Counted from the stretch's first letter, positions 17,908-27,478 are shown. The stretch: DNA of 64,000 nt from Clostridium scatologenes (GCF_000968375.1 NZ_CP009933.1:620001-684000); one strand, 5' to 3'. The notes: generated by a model from the sequence alone, not told the origin. Made by a program: numbers and translations.

Positions 17908-18399
17908 ATGAATGATTCAAAAGTAGAAGCAGATCACTTATTCCGCAAAAAGGTATTGGATACTTTAGATAATCAATCGTCCATCAATATTCAGATGAAT
18001 TTTTGGTTTAATGAGATGATGACATATCATGGAGTTAGTTATTCTGAATATCGTATAATTAGACTTTTAAGAAAATATCAAAATGGAATTGAACCTTCAG
18101 TAATTGCTGATAAGCTAGCTATTTTAAGGCAGACTACAACTAATATGGTAGATGGCTTGCAAAAAAAATATCTGGTAGAAAGATCGCCCCATCCTGTGGA
18201 TAGAAGGCGTATTTATATAAAGTTAACACCAGAAGGTGTAGAACTTGCCAATAAATTAGTAGAGGAAATGTCTAGTGTGCAAAGCAGAGTATTATCACAT
18301 TTTACCAGTGAAGATATGGAAAAATATTTGGACATAAGAACAAAAATTATAAAGTACACAGAAGATGAAATTAAAAAAAGATATACAGAAGAAAGTTAA
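17908..18399 (+). CDS. MarR-family regulator
   Basis: This 163-residue winged-helix protein shows the MarR core: SYSEYRIIRLLRKYQNGIEPSVIADKLAILRQTTTNMVDGLQ helices, then the wing VERSPHPVDRRRIYIKLTPEGVEL with the conserved DxRxx motif (DRRRIYI). The ATG at 17908 follows AGGAGTG; a GTG at 17893 lies within the ribosome site. It lies downstream of the FAD oxidoreductase-MFS pair and is its likely regulator, though it has its own upstream region. Confidence 0.88.
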   Translation: MNDSKVEADHLFRKKVLDTLDNQSSINIQMNFWFNEMMTYHGVSYSEYRIIRLLRKYQNGIEPSVIADKLAILRQTTTNMVDGLQKKYLVERSPHPVDRRRIYIKLTPEGVELANKLVEEMSSVQSRVLSHFTSEDMEKYLDIRTKIIKYTEDEIKKRYTEES

Positions 18400-18451
18400 A
18401 AGCTTTTTTTATTAACAAATCATGCATAAATTTAAACTTCATATTTTATTA

Positions 18452-18476
18452 ATGAACTACTGTAAATTCAGTAGTT
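18452..18476 (+). terminator. Terminator between convergent marR and MFS genes
   Basis: AACTACTG and CAGTAGTT form an 8-bp stem followed by TTGTTTTC. It overlaps the last codons of the convergent MFS gene. Confidence 0.65.
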
Positions 18477-19679
18477 TTGTTTTCTTTTTTTGATAAAGTG
18501 AAGTCTATATATTATAAAATGGGAAGTTATCGCCATAAACATAAATATAATACCAACAGTGCAAACACCTTTCCAAGCAAAGTTTTGCCAGAATAAAGTA
18601 CCGAGAAAAGAACCACAAGCTCCGCCCATAAAGTAGAAAAACATGAAAACTGTTCCATTTCGACTTCGCATTGAATCACTAAGAGATTGTACTCTTGCCA
18701 TATTGGAAACTTGTCCGAACTGATTACCGAGATCTAGTATAATAATACCTATGATTAGTCCCCATAAATGTAAGCCTAAAAACCAAAAACATAAATAAGC
18801 AAGTGTTGACAGCATAACACCAATTCCTACAATGAAGCGAGGGCTTTTTTTATCAGCCATTTTTCCAATTAATGGAGCAGCAATAGCACCAGCAATACCA
18901 GCTAGACCAAACAAACCAGCTTCTCTTGTACCCATATTATAAAATGGAGTTTCAAGTAGAAAAATTAAAGAAGTCCAGAAAGCACTAAATGCACCAAACA
19001 TGAAAAACCCATTTATTGCTGATTCGCGTAAGGTACGTTCTTTTTTTATTTGTTTTGGTATAGATTTCATTAATTCGCTATATGAAATTTTGGAAGTTGG
19101 TTGACTTTTAGGAAAAAAATATTTAATTATGATAGCCAGAATTGACATTAATATAGCTGCAAGTAGATATACAATTCTCCAGTTGAAAGCTGAACCTATT
19201 AATCCACTTAATGTACGTGATAAAAGTATACCCATCAAAAGGCCACCCATAAGATTACCAATGATTTTTCCCTGTTCCTCTGGATGGGCAAGATGTGCTG
19301 CATAGGGGATAATGAGCTGTGGTACTATTGTGGTAAAGCCAACAGCAAACATGACAATGAGAAGTAATCCATAAAATGGTGACCATGCAGCCATAAGTAA
19401 TGATATGTCAACTAATAGTAATATGCGTAAAATCATTGATTTCCTTTCAGCCATATCTCCAAGAGGTACAAGCAATAAAAGACCAAAAGCATATCCAATT
19501 TGTGTCAGGGTAGCAGCAATTCCAGCCATATTTTGTGTGATATGAAAGGTATCAGCTATTTGTGACTCTAAAGGTTGAATATAATAGAGATTAGCAACTG
19601 CTAATCCGCAAGCGATGGCCATTAAAAGTGTAAGCAATCTGGTTAATACAAAAGATGAATTTTTTGATTGAGTATGCAA
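18468..19679 (-). CDS. MFS transporter, DHA1-like
   Basis: The 403-residue, 12-helix major facilitator has LVPLGDMAERKSMI in the loop 2-3 position and ANLYYIQPLESQIADTFHIT at the N-terminus, typical of the YnfM/AraJ-like DHA1 group. The preferred start is TTG at 19679, since AAGGAG sits eight bases upstream; an ATG at 19724 would place the N-terminus inside the operator palindrome. It is in one operon with the MarR gene upstream and probably exports a drug or metabolite. Confidence 0.82.
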   Translation of the reverse strand: MHTQSKNSSFVLTRLLTLLMAIACGLAVANLYYIQPLESQIADTFHITQNMAGIAATLTQIGYAFGLLLLVPLGDMAERKSMILRILLLVDISLLMAAWSPFYGLLLIVMFAVGFTTIVPQLIIPYAAHLAHPEEQGKIIGNLMGGLLMGILLSRTLSGLIGSAFNWRIVYLLAAILMSILAIIIKYFFPKSQPTSKISYSELMKSIPKQIKKERTLRESAINGFFMFGAFSAFWTSLIFLLETPFYNMGTREAGLFGLAGIAGAIAAPLIGKMADKKSPRFIVGIGVMLSTLAYLCFWFLGLHLWGLIIGIIILDLGNQFGQVSNMARVQSLSDSMRSRNGTVFMFFYFMGGACGSFLGTLFWQNFAWKGVCTVGIIFMFMAITSHFIIYRLHFIKKRKQNY

Positions 19680-19699
19680 TTTATTAACTCCTTTCAAAA

Positions 19700-19730
19700 C
19701 CAATATTGTATACATGCTATACAATATTGG
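19700..19730. promoter_or_regulatory. Palindromic operator between marR and MFS
   Basis: CCAATATTGTATA and TATACAATATTGG form a perfect 13-bp palindrome around CATGC. Its inner TTGTATA/TATACAA matches the smaller palindrome at the marR promoter (20192-20208), so both are probable binding sites of the same MarR protein. It could also act as an RNA hairpin limiting MFS translation. Confidence 0.65.
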
Positions 19731-19739
19731 TTTAAAAAA

Positions 19740-20183
19740 TTACTCCTTCAGTGCTGTTTCAAATTTTAATAGAAAACTTTTTAAAAATAGTAATTGTTCT
19801 GCGCTAGAAGAAGATAGAATTTTAGAAATAACGGTTCTGTGTTTTTCGTGAGCAAGTTTATGATTCAGACAAGCCGTTTTGCCTTTAGTTGTGAGTAACA
19901 TGAGAATTTTTTTGCTGTCGATTGGATTTACTTTCTTTTCAATCATTTGTTTTCGTTCAAGCCTTTTGGCAGTTTGTGATGCAGCACCTCGTGTGATTCC
20001 AAGTGTGCGTGCAATTCCTGAAATGTGTAAACCTGGATTATCCATTATGCATTGCAGCATATGTATTTCTGAATGATAAAGCTCTGTATCTGTGCCAAAT
20101 GTTCGAGCTTTGCTATCATTTTCGTAAAATTCACATATTACATCAATCATGAGCTCACTTATTTTATCAATATTTTGTTTCAT
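19740..20183 (-). CDS. MarR-family regulator, probably leaderless mRNA
   Basis: This 147-residue MarR protein has the winged-helix core (GLHISGIARTLGITRGAASQTAKRLERKQMI) and a wing with KKVNPIDSKKILMLLTTKGK, where DSKK replaces the common DRR. It precedes the MFS gene in one operon. No Shine-Dalgarno is visible before the ATG, and the -10 box ends seven bases upstream, so the transcript should begin at or next to the A of the ATG. An operator overlaps the promoter, implying autorepression. Confidence 0.88.
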   Translation of the reverse strand: MKQNIDKISELMIDVICEFYENDSKARTFGTDTELYHSEIHMLQCIMDNPGLHISGIARTLGITRGAASQTAKRLERKQMIEKKVNPIDSKKILMLLTTKGKTACLNHKLAHEKHRTVISKILSSSSAEQLLFLKSFLLKFETALKE

Positions 20184-20189
20184 GCTTTT

Positions 20190-20218
20190 ATTGTATAGTA
20201 TCTATACATAAGTGTCAA
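20190..20218 (-). promoter_or_regulatory. marR promoter with overlapping operator
   Basis: On the minus strand TTGACA and TACAAT are separated by 17 bases. The palindrome TGTATAG-TAT-CTATACA (20192-20208) covers the spacer and most of the -10 box, so bound repressor would block polymerase. Confidence 0.75.
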
Positions 20219-20375
20219 TAAATTATAGTGGTTAAAAATTAAACAAAGTATTTTTAATGACCAAAATATATTTTAAAAGTTCAAAATATTTTAATAAGTA
20301 AACATTGATGATATTATCTATTCATAGCAAACGGTTACAAAAAATTGATATAAAAAATGAAGGGAAGATTTAAAA

Positions 20376-21548
20376 ATGAATTATTTTGAAGAAAGTTTAA
20401 AATTACATGAAAAAAATACAGGAAAAATTGAAGTAGTATCAAAGATTAAAGTTGAGACAAGAGATGATTTAAGTTTAGCATATACACCTGGAGTTGCAGA
20501 GCCATGTAGAAAAATTCATGAAAATGAGGAAAATGTGTACAAGTATACTTCAAAGGGAAATCTAGTTGCGGTAGTTACAGATGGAACAGCAGTATTGGGA
20601 CTTGGAGATATAGGACCTAAGGCTGGATTACCAGTTATGGAAGGTAAGTCAATTTTATTTAAAGAATTTGCAAATGTTGATGCATTTCCAATATGTCTGG
20701 ATACAAAGAATGTTGATGAAATAGTGAAAACTGTAAAGCTTATAGCACCAGGTTTTGGTGGAATTAATATAGAGGATATAGGAGCACCAAGATGCTTTGA
20801 AATTGAAGAAAGATTAAAGAAGGAACTTGATATACCTGTATTTCACGATGATCAGCATGGAACTGCAATAGTTGTTCTTGCAGGTGTAATAAATGCTTTA
20901 AAAGTAGTTAACAAGAAAATAGAAGATATAAAGGTGGTTATAAATGGTGCAGGAGCAGCAGGAACTGCTATAGCTAAACTTCTATTATCTTCAGGAGTAA
21001 AGAATCTAATTGCCTGTGATAAGGTTGGCATTCTTTACAGAGGAATAGAGAATGTAGATGATGCTAAAAAGGAACTTGCAAAGGTAACTAATCCAGATAA
21101 TATTCAAGGAACTTTAGCAGATGCATTAGTAGGTGCAGATGTATTTATAGGAGTTTCAGCACCAGGAATAATAAGTCAGGACATGGTAAGAGCAATGAAC
21201 AAGGATTCAATCTTCTTTGCTATGGCAAATCCAACTCCAGAAATAATGCCTGATGAAGCAAAGGCAGCAGGAGCAAGAGTAGTAGGTACTGGACGTTCAG
21301 ATTTTCCAAATCAGGTTAACAATGTATTGGCTTTCCCAGGAATATTCAGAGGAGCTTTAGATTGTAGAGCAAAAGAAATTAATGAAGAAATGAAAATAGC
21401 AGCAGCTTATGCTATAGCAAACAGTATTAACGAAGAAGAACTAAATGAAAATAATGTAATACCAAGTGCATTGGATAAGAAAGTAGCTGCAAATGTAGCA
21501 GAAGAAATTATTGAAGCTGCTAGAAAAACTGGCGTAGCAAGAGTATAA
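20376..21548 (+). CDS. NAD(P)-dependent malic enzyme
   Basis: The 390-residue enzyme decarboxylates malate to pyruvate with reduction of NAD(P). The short bacterial malic-enzyme fold is clear: SLAYTPGVAEPC at about 29-40, VVTDGTAVLGLGDIGPKAG near 66-84, VFHDDQHGTAIVVLAG near 156-171 with the metal-binding Asp pair, the nucleotide motif GAGAAGTAIAK near 190-200, and AMANPTPEIMPDEA. It heads a three-part module with a KdgT-family permease and a CitA/DcuS-type two-component system, which suggests malate use as growth substrate. No C-terminal phosphotransacetylase domain is present. Confidence 0.93.
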   Translation: MNYFEESLKLHEKNTGKIEVVSKIKVETRDDLSLAYTPGVAEPCRKIHENEENVYKYTSKGNLVAVVTDGTAVLGLGDIGPKAGLPVMEGKSILFKEFANVDAFPICLDTKNVDEIVKTVKLIAPGFGGINIEDIGAPRCFEIEERLKKELDIPVFHDDQHGTAIVVLAGVINALKVVNKKIEDIKVVINGAGAAGTAIAKLLLSSGVKNLIACDKVGILYRGIENVDDAKKELAKVTNPDNIQGTLADALVGADVFIGVSAPGIISQDMVRAMNKDSIFFAMANPTPEIMPDEAKAAGARVVGTGRSDFPNQVNNVLAFPGIFRGALDCRAKEINEEMKIAAAYAIANSINEEELNENNVIPSALDKKVAANVAEEIIEAARKTGVARV

Positions 21549-21574
21549 AAGAAAGAATAAATGGAGGTATAAAA

Positions 21575-22549
21575 ATGCAAATTCCAATTAAGAAAACACT
21601 TGATAAAATTCCAGGCGGCATGATGGTTGTTCCACTTTTTCTAGGAGTGTTAGTTAACACATTTTGTCCACAATTTTTAAAAATTGGTGGTTTTACAACA
21701 GCATTGTTTAGTGCAAGTGCATCATCAACAATTTTAGCTTGCTTCATGTTTTTGATTGGTTCACAGATTAACTTTAAATTAGCACCAAAGGCAATAAAAA
21801 AAGGCGTAATATTAATAACAGGAAAATTTGTAGTAGGTGCTGGTATTGGTATATTCGTAGGAAAAGTCTTCGGACCTGCAGGAGTACTTGGTTTATCACC
21901 ATTAGCTATTCTTTCAGCGCTTACAAATTGTAATGGTGGCTTATATGCATCACTTGCATCACAGTATGGTGATGAAACTGATGTAGGTGCTTATGCTTTG
22001 TTGTCTCTAAAAGATGGTCCATTTTTTACACTTGTTGCGTTAGGTGCATCAGGACTTGCACAAGTTCCTTTTAAAGCACTTGTAGCAGTAATGATTCCAA
22101 TAGTAATAGGAATGATTTTGGGAAATCTTGATTCTGATATGAGAAAATTTCTTGGAAGCAGTAAAATGTTATTAATACCATTCTTCTCCTTCCCATTAGG
22201 TGCAGGAATGAATCTTGCAACTATTGCAAAAGCAGGAGGTCCTGGAATATTATTAGGAGTAATAGCTGCCTTTACTGGAATAGGAGCATTTATACTTCTT
22301 AAATTATTCAAAGAAGAGCCTATAATTGGACTTGCTACAGGTTCAACAGCAGGAAATGCTGTAGCTACTCCAGCAGCAGTTGCAGCAGCAGATCCAACAA
22401 TGGTTGCCGTAGCAGCAGTAGCCACTGCACAAGTTGCAGCAGCATGTGTAGTATCAGCTATAGTTTGTCCGTTTATTGTTACTTATACATTTAAACTGCT
22501 TAATAAGAATAAAATGAAAAAGTTAAATAATGAGGCTGTTGCATCATAA
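21575..22549 (+). CDS. KdgT-family permease
   Basis: The 324-residue membrane protein matches the 2-keto-3-deoxygluconate permease family (PF03812), with about ten helices, the N-terminal IPGGMMVVPLFLGVLVN, ALTNCNGGLYASLASQYGD near 107-125, and GSTAGNAVATPAAVAAADP near 254-272. It follows malic enzyme by 26 bases with a good ribosome site. Its gene partners argue for malate or a related 2-hydroxy or keto acid as substrate rather than ketodeoxygluconate. That is inference. Confidence 0.85.
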   Translation: MQIPIKKTLDKIPGGMMVVPLFLGVLVNTFCPQFLKIGGFTTALFSASASSTILACFMFLIGSQINFKLAPKAIKKGVILITGKFVVGAGIGIFVGKVFGPAGVLGLSPLAILSALTNCNGGLYASLASQYGDETDVGAYALLSLKDGPFFTLVALGASGLAQVPFKALVAVMIPIVIGMILGNLDSDMRKFLGSSKMLLIPFFSFPLGAGMNLATIAKAGGPGILLGVIAAFTGIGAFILLKLFKEEPIIGLATGSTAGNAVATPAAVAAADPTMVAVAAVATAQVAAACVVSAIVCPFIVTYTFKLLNKNKMKKLNNEAVAS

Positions 22550-22587
22550 AAAGTTATTAGATAGTTACTAAATTAAACATGGAAAAG

Positions 22588-22676
22588 TAGGAGACAATAG
22601 TGAAGGAAGTATTATATAATAGGATTGAAATATCTGTTCCTATGTTAATTCTTTCATCTACATTTATGGTCTCCTA
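22588..22676 (+). repeat. Imperfect inverted repeat before the sensor kinase
   Basis: GTAGGAGAC near 22588 pairs with GTCTCCTA ending at 22676, with further partial pairing inward. It may form an attenuator-like hairpin between permease and kinase genes. Confidence 0.35.
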
Positions 22677-22744
22677 TGCTTCTGTGTTTTTTACGATTTT
22701 ATAGAATACGTTTACTTTTACATAAGAAAGATGAGGTGATGAAT

Positions 22745-24340
22745 ATGAAAAAAGCAATGAAGCTGCAGACAAAGATTACTTTATTGGTTATTACAGTTGT
22801 ATTTGTTTCCATATCTATAATCATCTCTTTTATTGTGCCATGGATGACAGGAAACATTGAAAGCAAGGCTAGAACCAATATTATGAATGTAGCTGAAATG
22901 GTAGCACATTCAAAAGAGATAGTGGATGCATTAGAGGTTAAAGATCCAGAAAGAAAGATTGGACCGTATATTAATATACAGCTTAAGAATTTGGAGCAGA
23001 TTGAGTATATAATTGTAGTGGATAATAATGATATCAGGTATTCTCATCCCAATCCTGAAATGATAGGAAAAAAGTTTGTGGGAGGGGATGAAAAGAGAGT
23101 AGTTCAAAAGGGAGAAACATATATTTCTGAAGCTACGGGAACACTTGGAAAGTCACTTAGAGCATTTGCTCCAATATATGATTCGGAAAATAAAAAAGAG
23201 ATAGGTTTTGTTTCTGTAGGTACACTTACCCACAGTATTGAAACAGCTAAGCATAAAGCTATTTTATACATAATTTTAATTGGATTAGGCGGACTTATGG
23301 CAGGTATAATAGGAGCGTTTTTATTGGCAACTAATATAAAGAATACTTTGCTTGGACTTGAGCCTGAAGAAATAACAAGACTTTATAATGAAAAAATGGG
23401 AATTCTTGATGCTATTTATGAAGGATTAGTAGCTGTTGATGCTAAAGGTAAAATTACCCTTATAAATGATTCAGCTTTAAATATATTGCATCTTAAAAAT
23501 AAGATTGATAAGGATCAGGTTGTGGGGCAGAATGTAGAGGATATTATTCCCAATACTCGTATGATGAATATACTGGAAACAGGAAAATGTGAATTTGAAG
23601 AAGAGCAGAGGCTAAATGATACTATTATAATGACTAATAGGATTCCTATAATGAGCAGAGAAAAGGTCGTAGGAGCTATTGCAAGTTTTAGAGATAAAAC
23701 ATAAGTGACTAGAATGGCAGAAGAGCTTACCGGGGTTAAAAAGATGGCTTGGTCTTTAAGAGCTCAAAATCATGAATTTATGAATAAACTACATACTATA
23801 GCAGGACTTATACAGTTAGAAGAATATAATGAAGCTTTAGAATTTATATCAGATATAGCGAAAGTAAGAAGCAACATAAGTAATATTTTAACAGATAACA
23901 TAAAAGATGCTTCATTATCAGCCTTATTGTTATCTAAGTATAATAAAGCGGAGGAGTGTAGAGTTAAGCTTCAAATAGATGAAAATTCAAAGCTTAAAAA
24001 GTTGCCTGAAGGTATGATTTCTGATGAAATTATATCAGTTGTAGGAAACTTAATAGAAAATTCCCTAGATGAAGTTAAAAATGATGGAACTGGAATTATA
24101 TATGTTAAAATAGCTGAAGATGGACATTTGCTCAGTATAAAAATAAAAGATAATGGTGATGGAATTCCAGTAGAGTATAGGAAAAAAATATATGAACAAG
24201 GTTTTTCAACAAAAGAAGGACAGCGTGGACACGGTATGTATATTGTAAAAAAAATAATTGATGAATATAATGGCACAATAAATTTTGATGTAGATGAAGG
24301 GGTCAGCTGGAATATAATTATACCAATGATAAGAACGTAA
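22745..24340 (+). pseudogene. CitA/DcuS-type sensor histidine kinase split by in-frame TAA
   Basis: Two consecutive reading frames in the same phase make one kinase of about 531 residues, interrupted by TAA at 23702-23704. The first part (from ATG 22745 after GAGGTG, 319 residues) has a membrane helix (about 10-30), a periplasmic sCache/PDC sensor with YSHPNPEMIGKKFVGGDE, a second helix and a PAS domain, ending FRDKT. The second (23705 on, 211 residues) begins VTRMAEELTGVKKMAWSLRAQNHEFMNKLHTIAGLIQLEEY with the phospho-accepting His, and has the ATPase N box (VGNLIENSLDEV) and G boxes (DNGDGIP, GHGMYIVKKI). A GAA-to-TAA change would explain it. A GTG directly after the stop could allow reinitiation, so residual function is possible. 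Confidence 0.85.
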
Positions 24341-24390
24341 AAAATAGAGAAATTAAGTTATAATTGTTCTTAGTGAAAGGAGGGAAAAGC

Positions 24391-25071
24391 ATGATTTCAG
24401 TAATGATTGTTGAAGATGATCCTATGGTTATGGAGATAAATTCTAAGTTTTTGAAAAGAGTGGAAGGGTTTACCTTGTATAAAGCAGTTTCCAACCTTGA
24501 TGATGCAAAAAAATTTATATCTATTAAAAAGCCAGATTTAATATTATTAGATGTATATCTTCCTAAAGAAAATGGAATGGATTTTTTAAAGTGGATAAGA
24601 GGAAAAGAGATTGACATAGACGTTATTTTAATTACGGCGGATAAATCTATTGAAAGAATACAGGAAGCTTTTAGATATGGAGTTGTGGATTATCTTATAA
24701 AGCCTTTTAGCTTTGAAAGATTTAAAGAAGCACTTATTCAATTTAAAGGTAGATATCAGAAGTTTAAAAAAAGTGATGTAGATGTAATTGAACAAAAGGA
24801 GTTAGATAAGTTGATAGCTAGTTCTAATGTTTCTCAAAATGAAGATGATTTTGCCAAAGGACTTAATAAGTATACTTATAGAACTATATGGGATGAAATA
24901 GAGAAAAGGAATTATGAGGATTTTACAGCAGAGGAACTGGCAGAAAAGTTAGGAATAGCAAGAGTAACTGTTAGAAGATATCTTGAATATATGGAAAAGG
25001 AAAATAAAATAGATAAGTTGGTGGAATATGGTAAGGTTGGAAGACCACAGCATAAATATCACAAAATTTAA
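24391..25071 (+). CDS. CitB/DcuR-type response regulator
   Basis: The 226-residue regulator has a receiver domain (about 1-120) with VEDDP, the phospho-acceptor Asp in LILLDVYLP, and VVDYLIKPFSFERF. A C-terminal helix-turn-helix (FTAEELAEKLGIARVTVRRYLEYME) ends in the CitB/DcuR-type GRPQHKYHKI. The ATG at 24391 has AAAGGAGGG upstream; the longer reading from 24364 has no ribosome site. It should activate the malic enzyme and permease genes, but its partner kinase is interrupted. Confidence 0.92.
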   Translation: MISVMIVEDDPMVMEINSKFLKRVEGFTLYKAVSNLDDAKKFISIKKPDLILLDVYLPKENGMDFLKWIRGKEIDIDVILITADKSIERIQEAFRYGVVDYLIKPFSFERFKEALIQFKGRYQKFKKSDVDVIEQKELDKLIASSNVSQNEDDFAKGLNKYTYRTIWDEIEKRNYEDFTAEELAEKLGIARVTVRRYLEYMEKENKIDKLVEYGKVGRPQHKYHKI

Positions 25072-25112
25072 TGGTGGGATTATGATGCTTATTCTTTGTC
25101 ATACATAAATCT

Positions 25113-25163
25113 AAATTTATCAAGGGCATTTCTTCATAAATTGGAAGTGCTCTTGATTTATTT
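25113..25163 (+). terminator. Terminator after the response regulator
   Basis: AAATTTATCAAGGGCATTTC pairs with GAAGTGCTCTTGATTTATTT across a short loop, followed by T-rich sequence. Confidence 0.75.
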
Positions 25164-25297
25164 GTAAAATAATTGATGTATAGTTTAGTTATCTCAAATA
25201 CAACAATAAATACATAACGAAAATCAATAAGTTTTTATTGAAAAACAATAAAAAACATGTTATCTTATACACAAGAATTAAAAGTGAGGTGCTTTTT

Positions 25298-25750
25298 ATG
25301 AAACTAGGATCAACAATTTTATTAAAGGTAGCTGTTATTTTTATTGGAAGTCCAGTTCTTGCTCTGTGCATATTTTGGTTGCCTGGATTTGTAAATTATT
25401 TGCCTTCTCCCATTTTAGTAAGTGTATATGTCACAGCAATATTGTTTTTCTTTGCTCTGTATCAGGCTTTAAAACTTTTAAGATATATTGACAAGAACAA
25501 AGCTTTCTCAGAGTTATCTGTAAATGCTTTAAAGTATATAAAATACTGTGCAATTGCAATTAGCATTTTGTATGCAGGACTAGTACCACTCTTATTTCCA
25601 ATAGCAGATGCAGATGATGCACCAGGTCTTGTAGCATTTCCAATTATCTTTACTTTTGCATCCATTGTGATTGCAGTTTTTGCTGCTGTTCTTGAAAAAC
25701 TTTTAAAAGAAGCCATAAATATAAAATCAGAAAATGACTTAACAGTTTGA
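25298..25750 (+). CDS. DUF2975 membrane protein
   Basis: The 150-residue protein has four hydrophobic helices and matches DUF2975, a family nearly always paired with a small YozG-like XRE regulator, as here nine bases downstream. The ATG at 25298 follows GAGGTG. The ends of helix 1 (WLPGFVNYLP) and helix 3 (FPIADADDAPG) face outward. The cellular role is unknown. Confidence 0.85.
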   Translation: MKLGSTILLKVAVIFIGSPVLALCIFWLPGFVNYLPSPILVSVYVTAILFFFALYQALKLLRYIDKNKAFSELSVNALKYIKYCAIAISILYAGLVPLLFPIADADDAPGLVAFPIIFTFASIVIAVFAAVLEKLLKEAINIKSENDLTV

Positions 25751-25759
25751 GGTGATATA

Positions 25760-25969
25760 ATGGCTATTATAATTAACGTAGATGTGATGTTAGCTAAAAG
25801 AAAAATGAGTGTAACGGAACTTTCAGAGAAAGTTGGAATAACTATGGCAAATCTCTCTATACTAAAGAACGGAAAGGCAAAAGCTATTCGGTTTTCAACT
25901 TTAGAAGGAATATGTAAAGCTTTGGAATGCCAACCAGGTGATATTTTAGAATACAGAAATGATTTATAA
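25760..25969 (+). CDS. YozG-like XRE-family regulator
   Basis: This 69-residue DNA-binding protein is a single Cro/CI-type helix-turn-helix (MSVTELSEKVGITMANLSILKNGKAKAIRFSTLEGICKALECQPGDILEY). GAGGTGATATAATGG supplies ribosome site and start. It probably regulates its DUF2975 partner. Confidence 0.9.
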   Translation: MAIIINVDVMLAKRKMSVTELSEKVGITMANLSILKNGKAKAIRFSTLEGICKALECQPGDILEYRNDL

Positions 25970-26041
25970 GTGAAAAGTTGAATACTGTAAGTAGATTAGT
26001 TAAGGAATGAGTAAAGTTTATTTGAGGAGATAGTATTTATT

Positions 26042-27388
26042 ATGAAGATTAAATTAATCCAACCGAAAATGTTTCCAAGACCTATGGATACAAAGTTAAA
26101 AACAAGGATGGCCCCTTCATTAGCATTACTCACAATAGCAAATCTTACGCCGAAAGAGCATGAAGTTATTATTGAGAATGAAAATGTTGAAAATATAGAT
26201 TTTGATGAACCTGTAGATTTGGTAGCAATAACTGTTACTGTAGATGTTATGAATAGGGCGGTGGAAATATCAAAGGAGTTTCAAAATCGCAATGTTACAG
26301 TAATTGCAGGGGGCATACATATTACAGCAGATCCAGAGAGTGCTGTTAATAGTTTTGATGCAATATCTGTAGGAATGGCTGAGAGAGTTTGGGCAAAAAT
26401 CCTTGAAGATAAGGAAAATAATTCACTTAAAAAGATATATTATGATATGGAAAACATTGCTGGGGAAGAAATAGTATCACCTGACTATTCCAGCATTGAT
26501 AATAAAAAGTATTTATATACTAATATAATTAGTACAAGCAGGGGATGTCCTTTTGAATGTGATTTTTGTTACAATAGTTGCAAAAGTGTACTTAAAACTT
26601 ATATTAATAGACCCATAGAGGATGTAATTAAAGATATAAATGCATTAAAAACAAACCATATAATGTTTATTGATGATAATTTTATTGGAAATCCTAAATG
26701 GACAAAAAAATTATTGAAGGAAATAAAACCGCTTAAGCTAAAGTGGAATGCAGCAGTTACCTCCAATATAGTAGACATGCCTGAATTATTAGATGAAATG
26801 AAGGCAGCTGGTTGTCAAAGTTTATTTATAGGTTTTGAAAGCATAAATAGTAAGTCAATAGATAGTGTTCACAAGGTACAAAATAGTGTAAATAGATATG
26901 AGAAGCTCATAGAGGAAATACATGAAAGGGGAATAATGATAAATGCAAGTTTTGTTTTCGGATTAGATGAAGATGATGTTTCTGTATTTAAGAATACATT
27001 AGAATGGATAGTTAAAAATAAGATAGAAACGGTGACTTCACATATACTTACCCCATATCCTGGTACAAAGTTGTATTCATCATTAATGGAGGAAAATAGA
27101 ATTGTAGATTTTAATTTGTCAAATTACAATACTGCACATGTAGTATATAAACCGAAGAATATGACAGCAGAAGAATTATACAAGGGCTATTTATGGATAT
27201 ATAAAGAGTTATATTCATTTAGAAATATAGTGAAAAGGTTACCGAAATCTCAAGAGCAGTGGATTCCGTTTTTAGCATTTAATTTATTTTATAGAAAGTT
27301 TGGCAAGCTAACGGAATTATTGTGTAATATAGTTTCTTTTAAAAATGTAGGAAGATTTTTCAGATGGGTGGCTTATTATATCAAGTGA
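26042..27388 (+). CDS. B12-binding-type radical SAM protein
   Basis: The 448-residue protein has an N-terminal cobalamin-binding-like Rossmann domain (about 1-135, VDLVAITVTVDVMNRA, VIAGGIHITADPES). A radical SAM barrel (about 158-370) carries the cluster motif RGCPFECDFC (Cys169, Cys173, Cys176). A DxHxxG base-off motif is absent. FIDDNFIG and FIGFESINSKSID are typical of the BchE/P-methylase-like class. The C-terminal part is helical. The substrate is unknown; no precursor peptide or pathway genes lie nearby. It appears to be a single-gene unit with a downstream terminator. Confidence 0.88.
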   Translation: MKIKLIQPKMFPRPMDTKLKTRMAPSLALLTIANLTPKEHEVIIENENVENIDFDEPVDLVAITVTVDVMNRAVEISKEFQNRNVTVIAGGIHITADPESAVNSFDAISVGMAERVWAKILEDKENNSLKKIYYDMENIAGEEIVSPDYSSIDNKKYLYTNIISTSRGCPFECDFCYNSCKSVLKTYINRPIEDVIKDINALKTNHIMFIDDNFIGNPKWTKKLLKEIKPLKLKWNAAVTSNIVDMPELLDEMKAAGCQSLFIGFESINSKSIDSVHKVQNSVNRYEKLIEEIHERGIMINASFVFGLDEDDVSVFKNTLEWIVKNKIETVTSHILTPYPGTKLYSSLMEENRIVDFNLSNYNTAHVVYKPKNMTAEELYKGYLWIYKELYSFRNIVKRLPKSQEQWIPFLAFNLFYRKFGKLTELLCNIVSFKNVGRFFRWVAYYIK

Positions 27389-27398
27389 GTCTTAGAAG

Positions 27399-27437
27399 AA
27401 CTTCATATCCATATCAAGATATGAAGCTTTCTTTTTT
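27399..27437 (+). terminator. Terminator after radical SAM gene
   Basis: CTTCATAT and ATATGAAG flank a 10-base loop and are followed by CTTTCTTTTTT. Confidence 0.75.
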
Positions 27438-27478
27438 GGTAGATTTTTATGAAAAATAAGTTATACAAAAATACTTTA

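Noticed and set aside
19700..19730. Intrinsic terminator between marR and MFS
   Set aside because: The hairpin is followed by only GGTTTTG and shares half-sites with the marR promoter palindrome, so an operator role is more likely.
23702..23704. Recoding of the kinase TAA as an amino acid
   Set aside because: Selenocysteine uses UGA and pyrrolysine uses UAG. TAA has no known recoding in Clostridium, so mutation or reinitiation is more likely.
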